From UBA7374 sp049890275 (lineage in GTDB: Bacteria; Verrucomicrobiota; Verrucomicrobiia; Opitutales; Coraliomargaritaceae), in contig JBMHBT010000002.1 in assembly GCA_049890275.1 (NCBI GenBank), positions 1 to 64,000 on the forward strand: a stretch of 64,000 nucleotides of DNA, written 5' to 3'. This document shows positions 1 through 8,218 of this stretch, piece by piece. The notes under the pieces were generated by a model. It ran no database searches. It saw only the letters and a list, made by a program, of their open reading frames with translations, and was not told the DNA's origin. The translations under genes were made by a program, and so were the position numbers. Every line of letters starts with the position of its first letter. The stretch's first letter is position 1.

Positions 1-376
1 TCATAACGGAAGGTCATGAAAGCATAGGCAGATTATGAGTCAAACAATAAATGAAATACTTTTTATAAATAGTGTTTATAGTTTATTATAGGGTGCCCGG
101 CGTGCCTGGGGATGTTTATTCCACTGCCTGTTTTTTCTCGACCCAATCCAGAGAGGACGCCAGTCGAGGACGGCCAGGATCATTTGTGGCAGAATGACGC
201 GGAAACGATGGGTCTCAGCATGAGAACCTGTATCGGTCAGTGACTGAATAGAGCGCATCCGTAATCTTTGCGTTCTTACCGGCTTTGCCTGAGTCCATTC
301 TCCCCTTCTGCTGCCTCTTTGCCTGTCTAAGGCGTTAACGGCTCTTTCCGGTCTTTGCGGTTACCGATTACAGGAA
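1..376. other. Intergenic stretch downstream of miaB
   Basis: No convincing gene is seen. The stretch is AT-rich around 55-95, with a short inverted repeat at 64-80 (TATAAA, 5-nt gap, TTTATA). The only open frame is a 60-codon minus-strand frame (76-258) with no recognisable domain, and I do not call it. miaB ends at 377. Confidence 0.4.
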
Positions 377-1735
377 TTACTCTTCCTGAAGGACGAGTTC
401 GCCGAAGAGGGAGCTGGTGGTGGCGCTTTGGATGCGTACGGGGAGGAGTTGCCCAACGAGGCGCGGGCTGGCGGGGACAATGACTTTGCGGTATCCGCGG
501 GTGCGCCCGACGTACATGCCTTCGCCGCGTCGAGCGGGGCCTTCGAGAAGGATTTCCTCGACACTGCCGACGAGGGCCTCGTTGCGGGCGAGCGAGTGTT
601 TACCGAGAATATCGAGCAGAACCTGGTTGCGCTCTTCTTTGACTTCGGTGGGTACGGGGTCGCCGAGGGGCTCGGCGGTGGTACCGGGGCGCACGCTGTA
701 TTTGAAGAGGTAGGCCATGTCGAAGCCGATGTCTTCGAAGTGGTGGCGGGTGAGCTCGAAGTCTTCTTCCGTCTCGCCGGGGAAGCCGACAATGACGTCG
801 GTGGAGATATAAATACCGGGGCAGACTTCGCGGATGCGGTCGATGATGCGACGGAAGCGCTCGACGGTGTAGGGGCGGCGCATGGCTTTGAGGATGCGGT
901 CGCTGCCACTCTGGATGGGGAAATGAAGGTATTCGCAGAGTTTGGGCAGTCGGGCGTAGCACTGGATGAGGTCTTCGCGAAAGCCGACGGGGTGCGGGGA
1001 GGTAAAGCGAATGCGATCGATGCCGTCGATATCGTTGACTCGCTCCAGTAGCTGGACGAAGGGGCTTTTGCGGTCGACTAGGGGGAATTCGCGGACGGCG
1101 TATTGGTTGACGATTTGCCCGAGGAGGGTGACTTCGCGGGTGCCGTTGGCGGCGAGTTGCTCGATTTCCTCGACGATGGCTTCGATCGGACGGGCGCGCT
1201 CGGGGCCGCGGGTCTTGGGGACGATGCAGTAGCTGCAGTTCATGTTGCAGCCCTGCATGATGCTGACGAAGGTAGAGACTTTCTGCTCGTCTTCGAGGTG
1301 GGTATCGATGGTGTTTTGCGAGCCGTCTTCGGCTTCGAGATCGACGATGGTATCGGGCCGAGGGCCTTGCCCCTGAAGCGTGGCGATGACGTTTTCGAGG
1401 TGTTCGGGGACGCGGTGAAATTTCTGGGTGCCGACGATAAGGTCGAGGTCGGGCAGGCGTTCGAGTAGGTCGGCACCGCGGTTTTGGGCCATGCAGCCCA
1501 TAATGCCGACAATGAGGTTGGGTTGTCTTTTTTTGCGAGCGGCGATGTGCCCCGCTTTGCCGATGGCTTTTTGCTCCGCTTGTTCGCGTACGCTGCAGGT
1601 ATTCAGGAGGATGACGTCAGCGTCGGTCTCGCTCTGGACGATGCTGTAGCCTTTGCCACGGAGCATGGCGGCAACGGCTTCGGAATCGCGTTCGTTCATC
1701 TGGCAGCCGTAGGTCTTGATGAATACCCGGTTCAT
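377..1735 (-). CDS. miaB: MiaB, tRNA-2-methylthio-N6-dimethylallyladenosine synthase
   Basis: MiaB is a radical SAM methylthiotransferase that converts i6A37 to ms2i6A37 in tRNAs reading UNN codons. The 452-residue protein has the family layout. The N-terminal MTTase domain carries the three auxiliary-cluster cysteines C11 (TYGCQMNE), C47 (NTCSVRE) and C81 (GCMAQ). The radical SAM motif CNMNCSYC gives C163, C167 and C170, and a C-terminal TRAM-like region follows. The start at 1735 is chosen because the family begins MNRVFIKTYGCQMN; the open frame continues upstream to 1963 but that part has no family similarity and runs into the divergent gene. Function is very likely. Confidence 0.96.
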   Translation of the reverse strand: MNRVFIKTYGCQMNERDSEAVAAMLRGKGYSIVQSETDADVILLNTCSVREQAEQKAIGKAGHIAARKKRQPNLIVGIMGCMAQNRGADLLERLPDLDLIVGTQKFHRVPEHLENVIATLQGQGPRPDTIVDLEAEDGSQNTIDTHLEDEQKVSTFVSIMQGCNMNCSYCIVPKTRGPERARPIEAIVEEIEQLAANGTREVTLLGQIVNQYAVREFPLVDRKSPFVQLLERVNDIDGIDRIRFTSPHPVGFREDLIQCYARLPKLCEYLHFPIQSGSDRILKAMRRPYTVERFRRIIDRIREVCPGIYISTDVIVGFPGETEEDFELTRHHFEDIGFDMAYLFKYSVRPGTTAEPLGDPVPTEVKEERNQVLLDILGKHSLARNEALVGSVEEILLEGPARRGEGMYVGRTRGYRKVIVPASPRLVGQLLPVRIQSATTSSLFGELVLQEE

Positions 1736-1961
1736 AGGAATTGACAACGATGCTGTGCACGGCCTGCTTGACAACACCGAACTCGGCAAATGATGGTAGG
1801 GATGTTTTTTGATCCCACCCGTTGACTGTATCCGATAGAATTTCAAACCACAGATAAACTCTGATAGACAAATATGCTCGCGGTGATGGATTGGGAAGAA
1901 GTACAGGCTGAAGAGCTTTTGATTGTTTCGGAGCAAACAGGAAGAAAGGGTATGTTTGGCC

Positions 1962-2417
1962 ATGGCCGAATGTGAAGACGTGTCTCGGGCAAATCCAACT
2001 CCGGTAGTCTTTGTCTACGGGACGCTCCAACCAGGCGGGTACTATTGGGCGACGCACTGTGAGGGGCGTGTGTGTAATGTCCGTCCCGCGCAGGTACGGG
2101 GTACGCTCTACGATCTGCATGTGGGTTATCCGGGTCTGCGACTGGAGGGGGACGGCTGGGTACAGGGCTGTCTGCTGGAAGTACCGAAGCGGGAGGATTT
2201 TGCCCGGATCGATCAATTGGAGGGTTTTGATCCGGGTCGAACGGAGGCGGAAAATGAATATATGCGTCGCCGAGTGCCTTGTTTTGACCTGCAAGGCGAG
2301 CCGCTCGGCCCGGCGTGGACCTATGAGGTGAGTGAATCTGTTTTGTCCGGTTACTCGGGTACTGTGCTGGAGCTGGGTGTCTGGTCGCCCGACGAGCCGG
2401 ATGCTTCGAGGTGTTGA
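1962..2417 (+). CDS. Gamma-glutamylcyclotransferase-like (AIG2/GGCT fold) protein
   Basis: This 151-residue protein carries the signature VFVYGTLQPGG near its N-terminus, followed by VRGTLYDLHVGYPGL, as in the AIG2/GGCT family of small cytosolic enzymes that cyclise gamma-glutamyl amines or amino acids. The exact substrate cannot be told from sequence. The ATG at 1962 follows a purine-rich stretch (GAAAGGG near 1944-1950), so it is preferred to a TTG at 1923. Its 3' end overlaps the convergent HAD gene by 67 bp. It is transcribed divergently from miaB across a 226-bp gap. Confidence 0.82.
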   Translation: MAECEDVSRANPTPVVFVYGTLQPGGYYWATHCEGRVCNVRPAQVRGTLYDLHVGYPGLRLEGDGWVQGCLLEVPKREDFARIDQLEGFDPGRTEAENEYMRRRVPCFDLQGEPLGPAWTYEVSESVLSGYSGTVLELGVWSPDEPDASRC

Positions 2418-3049
2418 ACCAGTTCTTCGAGTGAATGGACGACGGGTGCGCCGGTCTGGACGAGGCGTTTAGGGCAGTGATGACCGTGGGCCATGAGGAT
2501 ACAGTCGGCACCGATGGCCTGGGCGACTTCAAAATCGTGCAGGGTGTCGCCGACGAGGACGATTTCTGCGGGCTTCCAATCGAGTTGCGCCATCCACTCC
2601 CTCCCCTGCTCGACTTTGCCGCGGGCAAAAATATTGTCTGTTCCGACTAGGCCGAGGAAGTGTTGGGCGATGCCGAAGTGGGCAATCCCGGATTCGAGGG
2701 CGGTTTGTTCGGCGGCGGAAAGTACGGAATGGCTCAGGCCGAGAGCGGAGAGGTTTTTCAGGCTTGGTTCAACCTGCGGGTGGAGACTGCATTCTTTGAG
2801 CCAGCGCGCTTCGTAGTCGCCAATGAATTCGTGGCTGACCTTTTCAAAGCTGTCGCGGTCGGTATCGAAACCAAGGAATTCGTAGAAATGGACGACGGGG
2901 AAGCCGAAATGGGTGCGGTAGGCTTCTTCGCTCAGGGGCGCCCTCCCCCTTTTGGCAAGCAGACCGTTGAGAACCTCGACACAGAGCCAAGTGTCGTTGA
3001 GCAGGGTGCCGTTCCAGTCCCAAATTATGTGTTTGTAGCTGGGGCGCAT
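2351..3049 (-). CDS. HAD-superfamily hydrolase, phosphoglycolate phosphatase-like
   Basis: This 232-residue HAD hydrolase has motif I as DWNGTLLND (nucleophile D11) and motif III/IV near VLVGDTLHDFEVAQAIGAD, with an alpha-helical cap between them. The layout is that of Gph-like phosphatases that remove phosphate from small phosphoesters. The usual DxD general acid at +2 is asparagine (N13), a variant I recall from a subset of Gph-like proteins. The start is 3 bp downstream of the membrane protein gene's stop (3053), so the two are probably co-transcribed. The 3' end overlaps the opposing cyclotransferase gene. The substrate is unknown. Confidence 0.85.
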   Translation of the reverse strand: MRPSYKHIIWDWNGTLLNDTWLCVEVLNGLLAKRGRAPLSEEAYRTHFGFPVVHFYEFLGFDTDRDSFEKVSHEFIGDYEARWLKECSLHPQVEPSLKNLSALGLSHSVLSAAEQTALESGIAHFGIAQHFLGLVGTDNIFARGKVEQGREWMAQLDWKPAEIVLVGDTLHDFEVAQAIGADCILMAHGHHCPKRLVQTGAPVVHSLEELVQHLEASGSSGDQTPSSSTVPE

Positions 3050-3052
3050 CGA

Positions 3053-3478
3053 CTAGTCGAAAAGATCCGGGTAGCGCTCGAAGAGTGCAGAGGGCGGCTG
3101 GAGGAGGGAAAGAAAGACGAGGCTGCCCTCTAAGCCGGGCACGCCGAGGCGTTCGCCGATCTCGGCGAGTTCCATGTACTGGTACATAACGGCGACGACG
3201 AGGACGAAGACATGCCCGGCCGAGAGCAGGCACAGGAGGGCGAAGCCGGGCTTCCAGAGTTTTGGTCGGAGGCGGGCGAAAGGGAGAAAGAGAACCGCAC
3301 CGTAGAGGATGCTGTAGGCGGCACGGAAGGCATCAAAGCGACTGCCTCCGGGTCCGCCTAGAAAGGTCCAGAGTCCACCCATAACCAGTAAACCACCAAA
3401 GATGCGTCCGCCTATTCTGGCGTAAGCGATGCCCTTCTTGCGTGCGGGCTTGGGTGGAGGGCTTGTCGGTTCGTCCAT
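3053..3478 (-). CDS. Small polytopic membrane protein, unknown function
   Basis: I do not recognise a family. From the ATG at 3478 the product is 141 residues: a basic, proline-rich N-terminus (MDEPTSPPPKPARKKG), then about four hydrophobic segments, ending in ALFERYPDLFD. An upstream in-frame start at 3574 would add 32 residues without membrane or domain character, so 3478 is preferred. It appears to be the first gene of a two-gene unit with the HAD hydrolase, and is divergent from recA. Confidence 0.7.
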   Translation of the reverse strand: MDEPTSPPPKPARKKGIAYARIGGRIFGGLLVMGGLWTFLGGPGGSRFDAFRAAYSILYGAVLFLPFARLRPKLWKPGFALLCLLSAGHVFVLVVAVMYQYMELAEIGERLGVPGLEGSLVFLSLLQPPSALFERYPDLFD

Positions 3479-3635
3479 TGGCTCTACAAGAGCCGTGACT
3501 GGGCGACAGGTCAAGCGGAGGGAGGAAGAAGCGGGAATAAAAGTAGTGAACAAATTATCATTTATGCTTGCCAAGTGTCTATGGATCGATCAAATCCCGT
3601 TGCGTAGTATTCGAAACCTCTTACCGCTTATTATC

Positions 3636-4715
3636 ATGGCAGACAAAAAAGCATCAAAAATCGCGGAACGCAGCCCGGAAGCGGATCGCAAGAACCTAGA
3701 TTTAGCAATTTCCGGAATTAACAAGCAATTTGGTCCGGGTGCGCTGATGCGCCTGGGCGAGGCGGCGAAAATGAATATTGATACGATTTCGACGGGTTCG
3801 ATTTCGATCGACATCGCACTGGGTACGGGCGGTCTCCCCCGCGGACGTATTTGCGAGATTTATGGCCCGGAAAGCTCGGGTAAGACGACTTTTTGCCTGA
3901 GTTGTATTGCACAGGCGCAGAAACTCGGGGGTAACGCGGTCTTTGTTGACGTGGAGCACGCACTGGATCCCCGCTATGCCAAGGTGGTCGGCGTCGATCT
4001 GGACAACCTTATGGTTTCGCAGCCAGAGAGCGGTGAAGATGCCCTGAATATTACTGAAACCCTGATTCGTTCCGGCGCAGTCGACATCATTGTGGTCGAT
4101 TCGGTGGCGGCGCTGGTTTCTCGCAATGAGTTAGATGGACAAATGGGGGACACCACGGTGGGTCTTCAGGCGCGGATGATGAGTCAGGCGATGCGCCGTC
4201 TTACAGGTGCGATCAATAAGACCAACTGCGTGGTGCTCTTTACCAATCAGATTCGCGAGAAGATCGGGGTGATGTTTGGCAGTCCGGAAACGCAGCCCGG
4301 TGGCCGCGCGCTCAAATTCTTTTCTTCTGTGCGGATGGATATTCGCCGGATTGGGCAGATCAAGGACTCGACCGGTAAGGTGGGTGGCAATCGTACTCGT
4401 TTGAAGGTGGTGAAAAACAAAGTCGCCCCACCCTTCACGGAGGCGGAGTTCGACATCATGTACAACGAGGGAATTTCTCATTCCGGTTCGCTGGTCGACC
4501 TTGGGGTCGAGCATAAGATACTGGAAAAGAAGGGTTCTTGGGTGGCCTACAAGGGGGAAATGATCGGCCAGGGTCGCGAGGCGGCCAAGGCTCACATTAT
4601 TGAGAATCCAGACTTGGCTGCGGAATTGACCCAATTGATCATGGACAAGGTGCAACCCAAGGTTGGTGAAACCGTGGCCGGGGGGGCAGAAGATTCGGAG
4701 GATTCTGAAGAGTAA
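3636..4715 (+). CDS. recA: RecA recombinase
   Basis: RecA forms the ATP-dependent filament on single-stranded DNA that drives homologous recombination and LexA cleavage. The 359-residue protein is of normal length, with Walker A GPESSGKTT starting at residue 77, Walker B near VDIIVVDSVAALV, the L2-type stretch TNQIREKIGVMFG, and an acidic C-terminal tail. The ATG at 3636 (MADKKASK) is the conserved start; the frame is open further upstream. I searched the leader by eye for a palindromic LexA box and did not find a convincing one. Confidence 0.98.
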   Translation: MADKKASKIAERSPEADRKNLDLAISGINKQFGPGALMRLGEAAKMNIDTISTGSISIDIALGTGGLPRGRICEIYGPESSGKTTFCLSCIAQAQKLGGNAVFVDVEHALDPRYAKVVGVDLDNLMVSQPESGEDALNITETLIRSGAVDIIVVDSVAALVSRNELDGQMGDTTVGLQARMMSQAMRRLTGAINKTNCVVLFTNQIREKIGVMFGSPETQPGGRALKFFSSVRMDIRRIGQIKDSTGKVGGNRTRLKVVKNKVAPPFTEAEFDIMYNEGISHSGSLVDLGVEHKILEKKGSWVAYKGEMIGQGREAAKAHIIENPDLAAELTQLIMDKVQPKVGETVAGGAEDSEDSEE

Positions 4716-4789
4716 TTCTGCTGTTCAGCTTGCGGGATAACGTCGTGGGCTTGACCCGTGCCGTCTTTACGTGAACGTAGGTTCCTTAC

Positions 4790-6148
4790 ATGTCGGAACC
4801 AGATACAATTGTAGCGCTTTCCACTCCAGCAGGGGAATCAGCGGTGGCCTTGATCCGCCTGAGCGGGCCAGCCTGCGTGGGCCTGGGAATGTTGACCACT
4901 GGGCGCACAGAGGCCTTGCCTGCCCGTTTTGCGCACTATGCATCGTATCTGGATCAGGGCGGAGAGGCGCTGGACGACTGTATTTTCACTTTTTTTGCGG
5001 CGGAGCGATCCTATACGGGTCAAGCGATGCTGGAAATCGCATCGCACGGCAATCCGTTGATTGTGCAGAAGATTCTGGAAGATTTGCTTTCTCGTGGCTG
5101 TCGCCCGGCGGAAGCGGGTGAATTTACGCGTACGGCGTTCCTCAATGGCAAGCTGGATTTGAGTCAGGCGGAGGCGGTGGCGGATTTGATTCACGCACGC
5201 TCGGCTCGGGGTCTGGAAGTGGCTCGCCGCCAGCTGCATGGCTCGGTGGGTCGCAAGATCAGCGCGCTGACGGAGCGATTGCTCTCGATACAGGCTCGTT
5301 TGGAGGCGTATATTGATTTTCCGGAGGAGGATTTGCCGACGGAGGATGAGGAAGGTCCGGCGGCTGATTTGCTGGCGCTGAGTGGAGAGGTTTGTGAGTT
5401 GATTGAAACACGGCGCTACTCTGCCCTGCTGCACGAGGGTGTGCGGGCCTTAATTGTGGGCATGCCGAATGCGGGCAAGAGCAGCCTGATCAATGCCTTG
5501 ACGGGAATGGACCGCTCGATTGTCAGCTCTCAGCCGGGTACAACGCGGGATTACGTCTCCGATCGTGTGGAAATCGGGGGTTGGTGCCTGGAAATATTGG
5601 ATACGGCGGGTTTGCGCGATGGTGGTGACGCCATCGAGCAGATGGGTATGGCGCGTACGCTGGAATTGGCGGATAGCGCGGATTTGTTCCTCTTGGTGCT
5701 TGATTTGGCGGCGCCCTCCCCGACTCTACCGGCGGAACTTCTGGGGCAGATGCGTCCGGATAATACGCTGGTGTTGGAAAATAAGACGGATTTAGCCGAA
5801 GCATCGGCGGTTGCTCCTCTCCTTCCCGATTGTCCGCGTGTGCGGACTTGCCTGCTGGATGGTACTGGATTGGGTGCGGTCCGTGATGGGATTCTTTCTA
5901 TGATCAACGCTGGCTTATCTCTGCCGGGTAAAGATGGCATCGTGGTCAATGCTCGACATGCCGATGCGCTGAAGAAGGTGGATCGTTCTCTGCAAACGGC
6001 TCGTGAACTGCTGAAGGAGGGCGAATTTACTGAGTTGGTGGCTACCGAGTTGCGCGAGGCGGTGCACTCACTGGGTGAAGTGGTGGGAAAGATCGACAAT
6101 GAGCGGATGTTGGACAGTTTGTTCGAGCAATTCTGTATTGGAAAATGA
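4790..6148 (+). CDS. mnmE: MnmE, tRNA uridine-5-carboxymethylaminomethyl GTPase
   Basis: MnmE works with MnmG to install carboxymethylaminomethyl groups on U34 of tRNA wobble positions. The 452 residues show an N-terminal folate-binding TrmE domain (DTIVALSTPAGESAVALIR), a helical domain, an inserted G domain with P-loop GMPNAGKSS, switch motif DTAGLRDG and NKTD-like ENKTD, and the diagnostic C-terminal CIGK, whose Cys is catalytically important. Its stop overlaps the mnmG start (ATGA at 6145-6148), so the two partners are translationally coupled. It lies 74 bp after recA. Confidence 0.98.
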   Translation: MSEPDTIVALSTPAGESAVALIRLSGPACVGLGMLTTGRTEALPARFAHYASYLDQGGEALDDCIFTFFAAERSYTGQAMLEIASHGNPLIVQKILEDLLSRGCRPAEAGEFTRTAFLNGKLDLSQAEAVADLIHARSARGLEVARRQLHGSVGRKISALTERLLSIQARLEAYIDFPEEDLPTEDEEGPAADLLALSGEVCELIETRRYSALLHEGVRALIVGMPNAGKSSLINALTGMDRSIVSSQPGTTRDYVSDRVEIGGWCLEILDTAGLRDGGDAIEQMGMARTLELADSADLFLLVLDLAAPSPTLPAELLGQMRPDNTLVLENKTDLAEASAVAPLLPDCPRVRTCLLDGTGLGAVRDGILSMINAGLSLPGKDGIVVNARHADALKKVDRSLQTARELLKEGEFTELVATELREAVHSLGEVVGKIDNERMLDSLFEQFCIGK

Positions 6149-8025
6149 GTAGCGGACTACAATTTGGACCCAAGGATCCTTACGATGTGATTGTTTGTGG
6201 CGCGGGTCATGCTGGCTGCGAGGCCGCTTTGGCGGCGGCGCGTATGGGCGCAAATACGTTGATGCTGACGGGCAATCTGGATACGATTGCGCAGATGAGC
6301 TGTAATCCGGCGATCGGTGGTCAAGCGAAGGGTCACATGGTTCGAGAGATTGACGCGATGGGCGGTGAGATGGCAATCAATACGGATACGACTGCGATTC
6401 AGTTTCGTCTTTTGAATGCGTCGAAAGGCCCGGCGGTACAGGCACCTCGAGCGCAGTGCGACAAAAAGGCATACCAGTTCAGAATGAAGCATGTCGTTGA
6501 GCTGCAACGACATCTGGATTTATTTCAGGCGATGGTGACGGGTCTGATCTTTAAGGGAGATCGTGTTGTCGGGGTGCACACCTCCTTGGATGTTGATTTT
6601 TATGCCCACTCGGTGGTGGTCACCACAGGTACATTTCTGCGCGGATTGATGCACGTCGGGCAGAATAAGAATGAGGGTGGCCGGATGGGTGATTTTACTG
6701 CGAAAGGCTTGTCCGGTTCGTTTCTGGAGGCAGGGATCGAGTTGGAGCGCTTAAAGACGGGGACGCCGGCACGCATTTTAGGCAGTAGTATTGATTTTAC
6801 GCATTTAGAGGAGCAAACAGGCGACGAGTCCCCTACTCTGTTTGCATTTCATGATACGCGTGATTCGGAGGATTTGTTCCACGTGGAACATTCCGGTGAG
6901 CGTAAGTTGGGCTGGGTTCCGGGCCAAGATCCAGTTTCCTGTTATTTGACCTACACGGGTGCGGCTACGGAGGCAGTGGTCCGAGAGAATTTGCACCGCT
7001 CGGCGATGTATTCGGGTCAGATTGAAGGCACCGGTCCGCGCTATTGTCCAAGTATTGAGGATAAGTTCGTGCGCTTTAAGGATAAGGATCGCCACATGCT
7101 TTTCCTCGAGCCAGAGGGCCGCAATACCAACGAGTGGTATATCAACGGGTTGTCGACGAGTTTGCCCTTTGATGTGCAGCTATTGATGCTTCGGTCGATT
7201 GCTGGTCTGGAGCGTGTGCATATGCTTCGTCCGGCCTATGCAGTGGAATACGATTTTGCTCCGCCCACTCAGTTGCAGCCCTCGCTGGAGTCCAAGAAGG
7301 TGGAGAATTTATTTTTTGCCGGACAGATCAATGGAACTTCGGGTTATGAAGAAGCGGGCGGCCAGGGCCTTGTTGCGGGTGTCAATGCGGTGCAAAAGCT
7401 GCGTGGCGAGGCGCCCTTGGTTTTTCAACGCCATGAGTGTTATATTGGTGTATTGATTGATGATCTCGTGACCAAGGGCACAAGCGAGCCGTATCGGATG
7501 TTTTCCAGCCGTGCGGAGCATCGGCTTCTTTTCAATCATGGGAGTGCAGAGTTACGGCTTTTTGACAAGGTCAAGGATTTAGGGCTTTTGCCGAAGGCGA
7601 GGGCGGCGCGCATTGAGAAAAAGAGAAGCCAAGTCACGGATTGGGTCGAGTATTTAGAAAGCAAGCGTACCGGTGGGCGTTTGTATGGGGATCTCTTGCG
7701 GCATACTCGCTCGCAGGCCGACTTTCCGGAAGAACTCCAAATCCTGCCATCTGCCGTTCGGGACGAGGTTTTTTATCGTGTGGTCTATCGCGGCTATTTG
7801 GAGCGGGAGGAAAAGCAGATTGAAAAGCTGCGGCATATCGACCGTATTCGGATACCGGAAGGGTTTGATTATCGTGGGGTTGCTGGGCTGCGTCACGAGA
7901 GTGCGGAAAAGTTGGCAACAATTGCTCCCGTGACCTTGGGGCAGGCCAGCCGGATTAGTGGTGTCAATCCGGCGGATATTAGTATTTTAATGGTCTGCCT
8001 GGAAGCGCAACGCCAGGAAAAGTAA
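6145..8025 (+). CDS. mnmG: MnmG (GidA), FAD-dependent tRNA uridine-5-carboxymethylaminomethyl synthase
   Basis: MnmG is the FAD/NADH-dependent partner of MnmE in wobble-uridine modification. The 626-residue product is full length, with an N-terminal FAD-binding GAGHAGCEAALAAARMG, the family blocks CNPAIGGQAKGHMVREIDAMGG and GYEEAGGQGLVAG, and the C-terminal helical MnmE-binding domain. The first ATG overlaps the mnmE stop. The reading frame carries a 16-bp parS-like palindrome at 6875-6890 which is translated as part of LFHVEHS, so coding and chromosome-segregation functions may share the same bases. MnmG often lies near the chromosome origin with gidB and parAB, but those genes are not in this window. 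Confidence 0.98.
   Translation: MSSGLQFGPKDPYDVIVCGAGHAGCEAALAAARMGANTLMLTGNLDTIAQMSCNPAIGGQAKGHMVREIDAMGGEMAINTDTTAIQFRLLNASKGPAVQAPRAQCDKKAYQFRMKHVVELQRHLDLFQAMVTGLIFKGDRVVGVHTSLDVDFYAHSVVVTTGTFLRGLMHVGQNKNEGGRMGDFTAKGLSGSFLEAGIELERLKTGTPARILGSSIDFTHLEEQTGDESPTLFAFHDTRDSEDLFHVEHSGERKLGWVPGQDPVSCYLTYTGAATEAVVRENLHRSAMYSGQIEGTGPRYCPSIEDKFVRFKDKDRHMLFLEPEGRNTNEWYINGLSTSLPFDVQLLMLRSIAGLERVHMLRPAYAVEYDFAPPTQLQPSLESKKVENLFFAGQINGTSGYEEAGGQGLVAGVNAVQKLRGEAPLVFQRHECYIGVLIDDLVTKGTSEPYRMFSSRAEHRLLFNHGSAELRLFDKVKDLGLLPKARAARIEKKRSQVTDWVEYLESKRTGGRLYGDLLRHTRSQADFPEELQILPSAVRDEVFYRVVYRGYLEREEKQIEKLRHIDRIRIPEGFDYRGVAGLRHESAEKLATIAPVTLGQASRISGVNPADISILMVCLEAQRQEK
6875..6890. promoter_or_regulatory. parS: parS-like ParB-binding palindrome within mnmG
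   Basis: The bases TGTTCCACGTGGAACA form a perfect 16-bp palindrome. Established parS sites follow TGTTNCACGTGNAACA, and the C/G variant seen here is used by several bacteria. I found no second copy in the window when scanning CACGTG occurrences; the others (for example near 17778, 23765 and 29670) lack the flanking symmetry. ParB binding is inferred. Confidence 0.82.
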
Positions 8026-8047
8026 GCGCTCTATAGTGCGTTGCAAT

Positions 8048-8085
8048 GTGTCAGTTTGATGACGTTTTTGTGTCGTTTTTGTGAC
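8048..8085 (-). promoter_or_regulatory. Pho-box-like direct repeats upstream of phoB
   Basis: Four pentamers, GTGTC (8048), ATGAC (8059), GTGTC (8070) and GTGAC (8081), start exactly 11 bp apart, and two are followed by a CGTTTTTGT-like AT-rich linker. Read on the minus strand these become GTCAC, GACAC, GTCAT and GACAC with A-tracts between them. This is close to the E. coli Pho box (CTGTCAT repeats at 11-bp spacing) bound by PhoB. The element lies about 135 bp before the phoB start, which suggests autoregulation. Its orientation is opposite to the classical activating arrangement. Confidence 0.6.
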
Positions 8086-8218
8086 GGCAGACAAGGGGGC
8101 TCTTGCTCTTAGGTAAATAGTTGCAGCTGAATAACTTATGATTGTTTTGAGGGAATTGTAACGGGTTGATTTTTCTGCACATTTTTCTGGTCAGTTTCGG
8201 TGATTTCTTACAGCTTGC

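Noticed and set aside
76..258. A 60-codon minus-strand open frame at the window start
   Set aside because: No domain, no start context and no neighbour support; similar length frames occur by chance at this GC content.
428..1051. Long open frames on the plus strand inside miaB
   Set aside because: These are antisense shadows of a conserved coding gene; their composition mirrors the codon structure of the other strand and no domain is seen.
1736..1963. N-terminal extension of MiaB in the same open frame
   Set aside because: The family start MNRVFIKTYGCQMN lies at 1735; the extension has no similarity and overlaps the 5' end of the divergent gene.
3537..3560. A LexA box before recA
   Set aside because: Only a lone GAACA half site (3549-3553) is present without the matching partner at a usual spacing.
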